Shown: in pieces, positions 26,151 to 33,514 of the stretch
Layout of the letters: the number at the start of each line of letters is the position of its first letter
Numbering within the stretch: position 1 is the first letter of the stretch
From: CBDCBA01 sp965214125
GTDB taxonomy: Bacteria > Planctomycetota > Phycisphaerae > Tepidisphaerales > Tepidisphaeraceae
Reading direction: 5' to 3'
Length of the DNA stretch: 64,000 bases
NCBI GenBank assembly: GCA_965214125.1
Contig: CBDCBA010000035.1
Span: forward strand, 1 to 64,000
The notes under the pieces: model-generated
What the model was told of the DNA's origin: nothing
Seen by the model: the letters and a program-made list of their open reading frames with translations, nothing else
The model's database searches: none
Program-made: the position numbers and the translations under genes

Positions 26151-26259
26151 ATTGGTGATTCGCTATTCGGGATTGGGCAAGGCCCGATCGATGAATACGA
26201 CACCGCGACGCTCCGGACCCAAATTACCAATTACAACTGACGAATAGCGAGACACCAAT
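26151..26259. repeat. Inverted repeat between groES and groEL2, overlapping the groEL2 start
   Basis: Left arm ATTGGTGATTCGCTATTCG (26151-26169) and right arm CGAATAGCGAGACACCAAT (26241-26259) are complementary apart from 2 bases over 19 bp. The right arm covers the presumed ribosome-binding region and the first two bases of the groEL2 ATG (26258). In mRNA this would fold as a long-range stem that hides the start. AATTGG words recur inside the loop. Confidence 0.7.
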
Positions 26260-27886
26260 GGCAGCCAAGCAGATGAAGTTCGATACCGACGCCCGCCAAA
26301 GCGTCTTCAAGGGGTTGCAGAAGCTCAGCCGCGCCGTGAAGGCAACGCTCGGGCCGCGCGGGCGCAACGTGGTCTTCCAGCGCTCCTACGGCGGGCCGCG
26401 CGTGACCAAGGACGGCGTCACGGTCGCGAAGGAGGTCGAGCTCAGCGACCCCTTCGAGAACATGGGCGCCAAGCTCATCAACACCGTGGCCAGCAAGACC
26501 GGCGACGTCGCCGGTGACGGCACGACCACCGCCACGGTGCTGGCCGAGGCGATCTTCGAGCAGGGCTTGCGTTACCTGACGGCCGGGGTGAACCCGGTGC
26601 GCGTACAGCGCGGCATCCTCAAGGCCGCCGACGTTGCGGCCGAGGCCGTCACGAGCACCGCGAAGAAGGTCAAGGGCCGCGACGACTACAAGAAGGTCGC
26701 CACCATCAGCGCCAACGGCGACGAGGGCATCGGCGACCTGCTCGCCGAGGCGATGGAGAAGGTCGGCAAGGAGGGCGTGATCACCGTCGACGAGGGCAAG
26801 GGCCTTGAGAGCACGCTCGACTACGCCGAGGGCATGCAGTTCGACAAGGGCTACCTGTCGCCCTACTTCCTGACCAACCCGACCACGCTCCAGGCCGAGC
26901 TTGAGGATTGCTACATCCTGATCCACGAGAAGAAGGTCAGCAACCTGCAGGACCTGCTGCCGCTTTTGAACAAGATTGTCGGCACGAGCAAGCCGCTGTT
27001 GATCGTCGCCGAGGACGTCGACTCCGAGGCGCTGGCCGCGCTGGTGGTGAATAAGCTGCGCGGCGTGTTGAACGTCTGCGCCGTAAAGGCCCCCGGCTTC
27101 GGCGACCGTCGCAAGGCGATGCTGGGCGATCTGGCCATCGTCACCGGCGGCAAGTTCCTCAGCGAAGACCTGGGCACGAAGCTCGAGAACGTCGAGGTCG
27201 ATGACCTGGGCCGGGCGAAGAAGGTGACGGTCGGCAAGGACAAGACGCTGGTTGTCGATGGCGCCGGCAAGAAGGCCGATGTCAAGGCCCGCGCCGACCA
27301 GATCCGCCAGCAGATCGAGAAGACGACCAGCGATTACGACAAGGAGAAGCTCCAGGAGCGCCTCGCCAAGCTCACCGGCGGCGTGGCCGTCATTAAGGCG
27401 GGCGCTGCGACCGAGACGGAGATGAAGGAGCGCAAGGACCTGATCGATGATGCGCTGCACGCCACCCGCGCGGCGGCCGAGGAGGGCATTGTCCCCGGTG
27501 GCGGCGTGGCCCTGCTGCGGGCGATCCAGGCCGTTAACGACGCCAAGCCCAAGAGGGGCGACGAGCGGATCGGCTTCGAGATCGTCGCCGAGGCGCTGCG
27601 TGCTCCGGCCATGCAGATCGCCGACAACGCCGGCGAGGACGGCGAGGTTGTGGTCGCGAAGGTGCTCGAGAGCGACAACGCCGCCTTCGGCTACAACGCC
27701 CGGACGGACAAGTACGGCGACCTCGTGAAGATGGGCGTGATCGACCCGGCGAAGGTCGTCAAGACCGCCCTGCTCAACGCCGCCAGTGTCGCCGGGTTGG
27801 CGCTGACGACGGACGTGATGCTCACGGACGTGAAGGAGACGGGCAAGGATAAGGAGCCCACGCCAGTCGCCGGCGCGGTGGCGTAG
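26258..27886 (+). CDS. groEL: Chaperonin GroEL, copy 2
   Basis: Second 60-kDa chaperonin, 542 aa, directly after groES. It has ATLGPRGRNVVFQRSYGGPR, VAGDGTTTATVLAEAI, EGMQFDKGYLSPYF and GIVPGGGVALLRA. Its C-terminus (KETGKDKEPTPVAGAVA) has neither the GGM repeat nor the Asp/His tail of copy 1. The two copies differ through the apical domain, so this looks like an old paralogue pair, not a recent duplication. The groES-linked copy is likely the housekeeping chaperonin. Confidence 0.97.
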   Translation: MAAKQMKFDTDARQSVFKGLQKLSRAVKATLGPRGRNVVFQRSYGGPRVTKDGVTVAKEVELSDPFENMGAKLINTVASKTGDVAGDGTTTATVLAEAIFEQGLRYLTAGVNPVRVQRGILKAADVAAEAVTSTAKKVKGRDDYKKVATISANGDEGIGDLLAEAMEKVGKEGVITVDEGKGLESTLDYAEGMQFDKGYLSPYFLTNPTTLQAELEDCYILIHEKKVSNLQDLLPLLNKIVGTSKPLLIVAEDVDSEALAALVVNKLRGVLNVCAVKAPGFGDRRKAMLGDLAIVTGGKFLSEDLGTKLENVEVDDLGRAKKVTVGKDKTLVVDGAGKKADVKARADQIRQQIEKTTSDYDKEKLQERLAKLTGGVAVIKAGAATETEMKERKDLIDDALHATRAAAEEGIVPGGGVALLRAIQAVNDAKPKRGDERIGFEIVAEALRAPAMQIADNAGEDGEVVVAKVLESDNAAFGYNARTDKYGDLVKMGVIDPAKVVKTALLNAASVAGLALTTDVMLTDVKETGKDKEPTPVAGAVA

Positions 27887-27920
27887 AAGCATCCAGTCGC
27901 TCCCTATGGCACCAGGTCAC

Positions 27921-27966
27921 GCGGCCGGCGGCGTGTGAACTCGCGTCGCCGGCCGCTGTCACTTTT
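27921..27966 (+). terminator. Putative terminator after groEL2
   Basis: 10-bp stem GCGGCCGGCG (27921-27930) with CGCCGGCCGC (27947-27956), then TGTCACTTTT. It lies 34 bp after the groEL2 stop and ends just before the next gene's leader. Confidence 0.6.
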
Positions 27967-27980
27967 CGTACAATAAAGAA

Positions 27981-28256
27981 ATGCCGAAGGTGCTTCAGTC
28001 CATCCACGTCCTGATCGATGAGCACGGCCGTGTGCAACTGCCGCGACACCTGCAAGTGCAAGGCCGGCAACTCGCGATCCTCACGCTCCTGGATCAGGTG
28101 CCGGTGCTCGACGAACACTCCTACATCGACCCCAACGGTGCCGGCGACGAGGCCTTGATGAGTCAACCCGTTCTCGCCGAGGGATGGGATACACCCGAGG
28201 AAGACGAGGCGTGGGCTTATCTTCAGGATGTGGATGGTGGAGCGCCACAGGATTAG
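27981..28256 (+). CDS. Putative antitoxin partner of the PemK/MazF toxin
   Basis: 91-aa protein immediately upstream (2 bp gap) of a PemK-like toxin. Its first 40 residues (VLIDEHGRVQLPRHLQVQGR) resemble a short beta-rich AbrB/MazE-type DNA-binding strand pair, and the C-terminus is acidic, as in many antitoxins (WDTPEEDEAWAYLQDVDGG). The function is assigned from position. A TACAAT -10-like box at 27969-27974 lies only 6 bp before the ATG, so a nearly leaderless message is possible. Confidence 0.6.
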   Translation: MPKVLQSIHVLIDEHGRVQLPRHLQVQGRQLAILTLLDQVPVLDEHSYIDPNGAGDEALMSQPVLAEGWDTPEEDEAWAYLQDVDGGAPQD

Positions 28257-28258
28257 CT

Positions 28259-28594
28259 ATGGAAGTTCGCACAGGCTCGATCGTCTTGATCGACTTCCCG
28301 TTCACGGATTTGGGGAGGCGAAAGCGTCGTCCCGCCGCCGTGATCGCCGATGCAAGTCGTGGCGACTGGGTGCTCTGCCAAGTCACCAGCAATGATCAGG
28401 CGGACGCGAGGGCGGTAAGACTTGATACGGCTGATTTTGCCGACGGCGGCCTCCGCGTCACCAGCTTTGCGCGTCCGCTGAAGCTGTTTACCGCGAACGA
28501 GCGGATCATCCTCCGCCCGCTCGCGCGGCTCACGCCTGACGCTCAGAACCGCTTGTTAAAGGGCGTGGTCAGCGCGATCCTCGGCGAAGAGTAG
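28259..28594 (+). CDS. PemK/MazF-family mRNA interferase toxin
   Basis: 111-aa endoribonuclease toxin. The start MEVRTGSIVLIDFPFTDLG and RRPAAVIADASRGDWVLCQV match the PemK/MazF beta-barrel core with the conserved RP(A)VVI-type strand; SFARPLKLFTANERII follows. The ATG at 28259 follows the antitoxin stop by 2 bp. This is the third toxin-antitoxin pair of the window and lies inside the chaperone island. Confidence 0.87.
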   Translation: MEVRTGSIVLIDFPFTDLGRRKRRPAAVIADASRGDWVLCQVTSNDQADARAVRLDTADFADGGLRVTSFARPLKLFTANERIILRPLARLTPDAQNRLLKGVVSAILGEE

Positions 28595-28663
28595 ATCGCG
28601 CTCTTCATTCACTGACGGACGAGCCGAACCCTGTCTTCGACCGACAGTAAATAACACTGCCTT

Positions 28664-29869
28664 ATGTCCACCACTGCCACCAAGCGCGATTACTACGAGG
28701 TTCTCAACGTCGAACGCTCCGCGACGATCGTTGAGATCAAGAAGTCGTACCGCCGCCTAGCGATGAAGTACCACCCCGACCGCAACGGCGGCGATGCCGA
28801 GGCGGACGCCCGGTTCCGCGAGTGCGCTGAGGCGTACGAGGTGCTGGGCGACGAGCAGAAGCGCGCCCGCTACGACCGCTTCGGCCACGAAGGCGTGCGC
28901 GGGCAGGCCCACGACTTCCGCCACGCCGACGTCGGCGACATCTTCTCGATGTTCAACGACATCTTCGGCGGCGGCTTCAACGTCGGCGGCGGCGGGCGAC
29001 GCGGCGGCCGCGCGCAGCGGCGCGGCGGGATGGACCTGGAAACCACCATCGAGCTTTCTCTCGAAGAGGTTGCCGTCGGCGCCGAGAAGGTGCTGGAGTT
29101 CGACCGCGCCGACACCTGCGAAACCTGTCGCGGCCGCGGGATCAAGGCCGGTGCCGAGCCGCGGCCCTGCATCACCTGCGGCGGGCAGGGCCGCGTCGCG
29201 CAGCAAGGGCTGGGCGGGATGTTCCGCATGGTCGTCGCCTGCCCGAACTGCCGCGGGCGTGGCGTGACCGTCGCACCCGAGGATCAGTGCGACACGTGCG
29301 ACGGCGAGGGCAAGGTGCAGGCGGCGCACAAGGTGACGGTCAAAGTTCCCGCCGGCGTGCAGGAGGGCCAAGCCATCCGCATGGCGGGTGAGGGAGAGCC
29401 GGGCGAGCCGGGAACCGAGCCGGGCGACCTGCTCTGCTACATCAGCATTGCGAGCCACGCCGTCTTCAGCCGACACCAGAACGACCTCGTCTGTCAGGTG
29501 CCCGTCAGCTTCACCAGCGCCGCGCTGGGCGGCACGATCGACGTGCCCGTGCTCGGTCGGCCCGATGAGTCGGCCACGGGCAAGAAGCGCCGCGTCAAGA
29601 TGGAAACGGCCCCGCTCGAGGTCGGCAGCGGCACGCAACACGGTGAGGTCTTCAAGCTCAAGGGGCGCGGCCTGCCCGATGTGCGCGGCGGGCGGCACGG
29701 CGACCTGATGGTCCAGGTGCTCGTCGAGATTCCCAAGAAGCTCAGCGATCGCCAACGCGAACTCCTGCTCGAGTTTGCCGGCACCGAAAGCGGCGACGCA
29801 CACCACGCCGCGATGCCGCAGAAAAAGGGATTTGTCGACAAGCTCAAGTCGATGATCGGCCTGCTGTAA
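28664..29869 (+). CDS. dnaJ: Chaperone DnaJ (Hsp40)
   Basis: Type I J-protein, 401 aa, that stimulates DnaK ATPase. The J domain is at about residues 8-72 with the HPD motif in KYHPDRN. A Gly/Phe-rich linker follows (IFGGGFNVGGGGRRGGR). Four CxxCxGxG zinc repeats follow (CETCRGRG, CITCGGQG, CPNCRGRG, CDTCDGEG), then the substrate-binding C-terminal domains. It is followed 33 bp later by grpE. No dnaK is in the window. Confidence 0.97.
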   Translation: MSTTATKRDYYEVLNVERSATIVEIKKSYRRLAMKYHPDRNGGDAEADARFRECAEAYEVLGDEQKRARYDRFGHEGVRGQAHDFRHADVGDIFSMFNDIFGGGFNVGGGGRRGGRAQRRGGMDLETTIELSLEEVAVGAEKVLEFDRADTCETCRGRGIKAGAEPRPCITCGGQGRVAQQGLGGMFRMVVACPNCRGRGVTVAPEDQCDTCDGEGKVQAAHKVTVKVPAGVQEGQAIRMAGEGEPGEPGTEPGDLLCYISIASHAVFSRHQNDLVCQVPVSFTSAALGGTIDVPVLGRPDESATGKKRRVKMETAPLEVGSGTQHGEVFKLKGRGLPDVRGGRHGDLMVQVLVEIPKKLSDRQRELLLEFAGTESGDAHHAAMPQKKGFVDKLKSMIGLL

Positions 29870-29902
29870 TCCACCCGCCTTTGTTGATTCGCTCGTAAAA
29901 CC

Positions 29903-30499
29903 ATGCCTGATTCGACCAACCCACCCGTGGACGATTCCGCCGACGATCTGGCCGATCTGCCCGAGGAGTACGACCGCGACTACGACCCGGACGACGGCGA
30001 CGACGATGCCGATCCGGCCTCGTCGGGCGACGCCGCGCTCGCCAACGAGGTCGAGCGGCTGCGCGAGGAGAACCGCCAGCTCTTCGAGAAGATCGCCCGA
30101 ATCCAGGCCGACTTCCAGAACAGCCAGCGCCGCTTGGAGAAAGACGCCGACCAGCGCCTGAAGATCGCCGCTGGCCACCTCGTGCGCGAGTTCCTGCCGG
30201 TGGTCGACAACCTGGAGCGCGCGATGGAGGTGCCCGAGTCCGCCGACGTGAAGACCGTTGTCACTGGCGTGCGCGGCACGTACGACCAGTGGATGGAGGT
30301 GCTCAAGTCCAACGGCGTTCAGGCAATCGACCCCGCCGCCGGCGATCCCTACGACGCCAACCGGCACGAGGCTTTGATGCAAGAACCGACCGAAGGCGCC
30401 GACGAGACGCCCCACGTCACGCGCGTGCTGCAAAAAGGCTACACCTTCGACGGCCGCGTCCTCCGCCCCGCCCAGGTCGCGGTCAGCCGGCCGGCGTAG
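29903..30499 (+). CDS. grpE: Nucleotide exchange factor GrpE
   Basis: 198-aa DnaK nucleotide exchange factor. The N-terminal ~45 residues are very acidic (EEYDRDYDPDDGDDDADP). A coiled coil follows (NEVERLREENRQLFEKIARI QADFQNSQRRLEKD, about 48-80) and then the beta domain with the GRVLRPAQVAVS end. It sits directly behind dnaJ on the same strand and is likely cotranscribed. Confidence 0.95.
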   Translation: MPDSTNPPVDDSADDLADLPEEYDRDYDPDDGDDDADPASSGDAALANEVERLREENRQLFEKIARIQADFQNSQRRLEKDADQRLKIAAGHLVREFLPVVDNLERAMEVPESADVKTVVTGVRGTYDQWMEVLKSNGVQAIDPAAGDPYDANRHEALMQEPTEGADETPHVTRVLQKGYTFDGRVLRPAQVAVSRPA

Positions 30500-30526
30500 G
30501 CGGGGAACTGAGCGATCGATCATCGG

Positions 30527-30551
30527 CCCACGGCGAAGGCCGTGGGGTTTG
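30527..30551 (+). terminator. Putative terminator after grpE
   Basis: 8-bp stem CCCACGGC/GCCGTGGG (30527-30534 and 30539-30546) with GAAG loop, followed by GTTTGC. It lies 27 bp after the grpE stop. Confidence 0.6.
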
Positions 30552-30565
30552 CTCGATCTGATAGC

Positions 30566-31898
30566 ATGGCGTGCATGTACCCGCGCTGGCGCACGCTTTG
30601 GTTCGTCCTGTTCCTGGTCCTGACCGGCGCGGCGCAACCCGCCGCCGTGGGTCCGATCGACGCGGCAGCCTTTGCCGACGAGGTGGAGGCCGCCTGGGAG
30701 CGGCACGACCTGCGATGGTGGTTCCCGCGCGTAGTCGACCCGGCGGGCGGCTTCTTTGAGCAATTCGACGCCAGCGGCGACGGCGTGCCCGGCGGCGAGC
30801 GGACGAGCATCTACCAGAGCCGCATGACGTGGACCGCCGCCGAGATCGCCCGGCGGCGGCCGGAGCTGCGCGAGCAGTTCGAGCCCGTCGCCCGCCACGG
30901 CCTGCGGTACCTGCGCCGCAACCTGACGCCGTCCAACGGCGGCATGTGGTGGGGCATCGACGCCAACCGCCGCCCGCTGAAGGATGGCGAGCGCCACCTG
31001 TACAACATCAGTTTCGGCATCTACGCGGGCGCCGCCGTCGAACGCGCGATGCCGGGCGAGGGCGGGCTCGAGTTCGCCTTGGACCTGTTCGGTTTCCTGG
31101 AAGGCAGGGGCCGCACCGACGGGCGGCTCGGCTACTTCGAGCACTACGCCCGCAACGGCCGCGCGATCCGCTCCCCCGCCGACCCGGCCGCTCAAGGCAC
31201 CACCGGCACGATGGCCCCCGAGTACGGGCAGACGAGCATGAACGCCCAGATTCACCTGCTCGAGGCACTCGCCGAGCTTCACCGCGCGACGCCGGAGAAC
31301 GAGCTGGTGGAGGAGCGACTGCGGGAGTCGTACCAGATCGTGAGCGAAGCGCTCTACAGCGAGCCGGGCTACCTGCACCTGTATCTCGATGCGGAGGGCG
31401 AGCCCATCGCCGGCGAGACGAGCTACGGCCACAACATCGAAACGGCCTACCTGCTGCACGAGGCCTCCGCGGCATTGGGGCGAGGAAGACGCCGCTTGGG
31501 CAAAGGTGGCGGCGCTGGTCGACACCTCGCTGGACGTCGGCTGGGACGACGAGCACGGCGGGCTGAACGATGCGGGCTCCCTTGAGCAAGTCCACTCCCG
31601 CACGAAGCCGTGGTGGGTGCAGGCCGAGTCGCTCAACGCGATCCTGATGATGGCCGACGCCGCCCGCGACGGGCACGGCGGCGCGCTCACCGAGGAGGAG
31701 TACCTCGACTACTTCCAGCGGCAGTGGCGCTTCATCGACGACCACCTGCTCGATGCCGAGGACGGCGGCTGGTATCGCGGCGTCGATGAGCGCCTTCGCG
31801 CCAACTCCGGCCCGAAGGCCGACGAGTGGAAGACCTCCTACCACACGAGTCGCGCCCTGTTGAACGTGGTCGATCGCCTGCGGGCACGGGCCGAATGA
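30566..31898 (+). pseudogene. AGE-family epimerase (N-acylglucosamine/cellobiose 2-epimerase-like), one frameshift
   Basis: Exported (alpha/alpha)6-barrel epimerase-like protein of about 443 aa if one extra G in the run at 31477-31480 is removed. The N-terminus has a signal peptide (TLWFVLFLVLTGAAQPAA). The first frame carries SRMTWTAAEIARRRPELREQ, SNGGMWWGIDANRRP and GETSYGHNIETAYLLHEA. After the shift come HSRTKPWWVQAESLNAILMM and DEWKTSYHTSRALLNVV, which hold the conserved histidines and Trp-Trp of the family. Everything outside one base is intact, so a base-call error is likely; otherwise the gene is recently inactivated. Confidence 0.82.
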
Positions 31899-31922
31899 CG
31901 TTGTTCTTTTGCAAACACGCGA

Positions 31923-31953
31923 AATAGCCGCGACGCAATGCGTCGCGGCTATT
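31923..31953. terminator. Bidirectional terminator between convergent genes
   Basis: 14-bp perfect stem AATAGCCGCGACGC/GCGTCGCGGCTATT with a 3-base loop, 24 bp after the AGE gene and 26 bp after the stop of the convergent gene ending at 31980. The flanking A and T residues suit termination in both directions. Confidence 0.75.
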
Positions 31954-31979
31954 GAATCGACTGAGGAAAGACGAGTCGC

Positions 31980-32297
31980 TCACCGCTCAAGGCGTTGCCG
32001 GACTCGGTCGAGCTCGGCCTCCAGCTTGCGAATCGTCCGGCCGCACTCGGCAAGGCGTTGCTCGACGTCGATCAGCCGCGTTCGCATCGCGGCCTCACGG
32101 GCCTTGCTTTCGGCGTTTTCCCGCCAAAGCAGCTCGATCTGGCGAAGCATCAGCTCCTGCGATCGGTGGCCGCTCTCGCGCCGGAGCTTTCGCGCGCCGC
32201 CCCTGCCGATCACGGCCTCACGAACGAGCAGCGCGATGGCGGAGACGACGGCCGCGATGACGGTCGGCGTGACGATGGCGGCCAGGGCATAGGTCAT
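31980..32297 (-). CDS. Small membrane protein with C-terminal coiled coil (phage-like)
   Basis: Not recognised by family. 105 aa: one N-terminal membrane helix (about residues 3-27, TYALAAIVTPTVIAAVVSAI), then a strongly charged heptad-like helix to the end (LRQIELLWRENAESKAREAA). This is the build of phage holins or i-spanins. Its ATG overlaps the stop of the upstream gene by 4 bp, so the three genes here form one translation unit. The lysis role is inferred from architecture and context. Confidence 0.7.
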   Translation of the reverse strand: MTYALAAIVTPTVIAAVVSAIALLVREAVIGRGGARKLRRESGHRSQELMLRQIELLWRENAESKAREAAMRTRLIDVEQRLAECGRTIRKLEAELDRVRQRLER

Positions 32298-32788
32298 GAC
32301 GTCACCTCCTGGTGAAACCGGCGAAAGAGCCCGTTCGGCGACAGCGACGCTGGCCGCACCCCGCGAAGCAGGCCAGCCTGTTGCAGGGCCCGCGTGCAGA
32401 TTTCGCTGCAAAACCACCAGTCAAGCCGGTTGCGCACGAACGGCAGCTTGAACGCGAGCACGCCCGGCACGTCGTACCGGCCGCCAACTTGGCCCACGCA
32501 CCAGTTGCGGACGCGGAGCACGTCGGTCGGCCAAAGCGGCACGGGTATGACCGTCCATTTGCGAGCGTTCACGCCGCCGAGCGCGAGCCACTTGAACCGG
32601 ACGCCGCCGTCGCGCCACGAGCTACTGAAGCACGGCACACGTCTGCCACGCGGGTGCCGGGTGAAGACAAGCTCGACGTGGCTGAACGGCCCGCGGTCGT
32701 GGCGGGCAATGACACGGTCGAGCCAGCGGCCGTGCTTGCGCCCGTTGTAGAACGCGAGGTGAAGGTGGCAGATCGAGTGGTCGTTCAC
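32294..32788 (-). CDS. Papain-like/NlpC-P60-type cysteine hydrolase-like protein
   Basis: 164-aa protein with a likely Cys/His pair: His-37 in GPFSHVELVF and Cys-127 in LDWWFCSEICTRALQQAG. This is the permuted papain-like (YiiX/NlpC) arrangement seen in phage-borne and membrane-lipid or amide hydrolases. There is no signal peptide. It overlaps its neighbours on both sides by 4 bp. The substrate (peptidoglycan or lipid amide) is unknown. Confidence 0.7.
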   Translation of the reverse strand: MNDHSICHLHLAFYNGRKHGRWLDRVIARHDRGPFSHVELVFTRHPRGRRVPCFSSSWRDGGVRFKWLALGGVNARKWTVIPVPLWPTDVLRVRNWCVGQVGGRYDVPGVLAFKLPFVRNRLDWWFCSEICTRALQQAGLLRGVRPASLSPNGLFRRFHQEVTS

Positions 32789-33060
32789 GGCCGCCCCCCT
32801 TCGGCCAGGCGGGCGGCGACCTCGAGCACTTCGACGAGCTTGGCGGCGACGACGGCGTCGCTGTCGTACGCGCCCATCTCGAAGCTGCCGTGCTGTGTGG
32901 TCGCGCGGAGGTGGCCGATCTGCGTATCGAAGCCGACGTTGAGCACATCGACGCGGCGCCCGTCGGGCGAGGCGTACTGCACGCGCCGCACGCAGCCGAG
33001 GTTGAGGAGGATCAGGAGCGCGCCCGAGAGGCGCAACAGCTTGGGTGGGGGATGAACCAT
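32785..33060 (-). CDS. Small putative lipoprotein
   Basis: 91 aa: hydrophobic N-terminus ending in a cysteine (LLRLSGALLILLNLGCVRRV), a near-lipobox, so probably a lipoprotein. A short soluble domain follows (YASPDGRRVDVLNVGFDTQI) and then a helical end. It is the first gene of the three-gene unit. The ATG at 33060 is chosen over an upstream frame that reads through the 36-bp palindrome. An o-spanin-like role is conceivable but not shown. Confidence 0.65.
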   Translation of the reverse strand: MVHPPPKLLRLSGALLILLNLGCVRRVQYASPDGRRVDVLNVGFDTQIGHLRATTQHGSFEMGAYDSDAVVAAKLVEVLEVAARLAEGGRP

Positions 33061-33151
33061 CGCCCCTGACCCCCCGCTGCGCGCCGGCGGCCGCCGGCGC
33101 GCAGCGGGTCGGGATTTTCTCGAACCCTTCGCACCGACCACTTCCAGCATC
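33061..33151. repeat. 36-bp perfect palindrome upstream of the phage-like cassette
   Basis: 33073-33108 is a perfect palindrome, each half being CCCGCTGCGCGCCGGCGG. It starts 13 bp upstream of the start codon of the small lipoprotein gene (33060). It could be an operator, a cruciform or a REP-type unit. The rest of this stretch shows no gene. Confidence 0.8.
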
Positions 33152-33152
33152 G

Positions 33153-33235
33153 ACGCCGAAGCGGAAGCTTCGGGCTTATTGCGACCTTCGGGCTCATCGC
33201 GTCAGCGACAGAACCCGAAGTTTCCGCTTCGGCGT
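33153..33235. repeat. Nested inverted repeat, CCGRAGCGGAAGCTYCGG family (copy 1)
   Basis: Arms 33153-33174 and 33214-33235 are complementary over 22 bp with one mismatch. The left arm contains CGAAGCGGAAGCTTCG, itself a hairpin with a GGAA loop; in the right arm the mismatch weakens that inner stem. The related copy is at 51226-51306. Confidence 0.8.
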
Positions 33236-33306
33236 GAGGGAACTCTTGATCTCCTCGCTCGAATCAGGAGGAAGCGGCATTGGTGCTAGAGCATCGGCAC
33301 CACCAT

Positions 33307-33377
33307 CCTCGCTCGTCCCAAACCGCGTTGTGTGGCAACGCGGTTTGGGCGCGAGGAGCATTGTGCAAGCCGCTCCA
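33307..33377. repeat. Nested inverted repeat, CCCAAACCGCGTTG family (copy 1)
   Basis: CCCAAACCGCGTTG (33317-33330) and CAACGCGGTTTGGG (33336-33349) form a 14-bp perfect stem, extended by CCTCGC/GCGAGG outside. It is followed at 33357-33377 by GCATTGTGCAAGCCGCTCCA, an end sequence also found at 35714 and 60528. The related copy is at 52401-52489. Confidence 0.8.
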
Positions 33378-33414
33378 GGGCATGGCCGGGTACGCACAGC
33401 GCTCGAACGCACCA

Positions 33415-33501
33415 CCGCCCCCGGCGCGGTGGCGCCGGGGGCGGGTCATGGCGAGCGACGCGAACGTCGCACGGTTTGGGTGGTCAGGCGGTGGCCTGAC
33501 C
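33415..33501 (-). terminator. Two hairpins downstream of the flagellin gene
   Basis: GGTCAGGC/GCCTGACC (33482-33501) lies 13 bp after the flagellin stop. A stronger 13-bp stem CCGCCCCCGGCGC/GCGCCGGGGGCGG (33415-33444) follows. Neither has a clear T-run, so these are candidates only. Confidence 0.55.
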
Positions 33502-33514
33502 GGGTTGGCGGCGG

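Noticed and set aside
28757..31690. 977-aa minus-strand frame opposite dnaJ-grpE-AGE
   Set aside because: It is antisense to three recognised genes and has no domain signature.
31980..33060. A full prophage around the lysis-like cassette
   Set aside because: No integrase, terminase, capsid, portal or attachment repeats were seen on either side.
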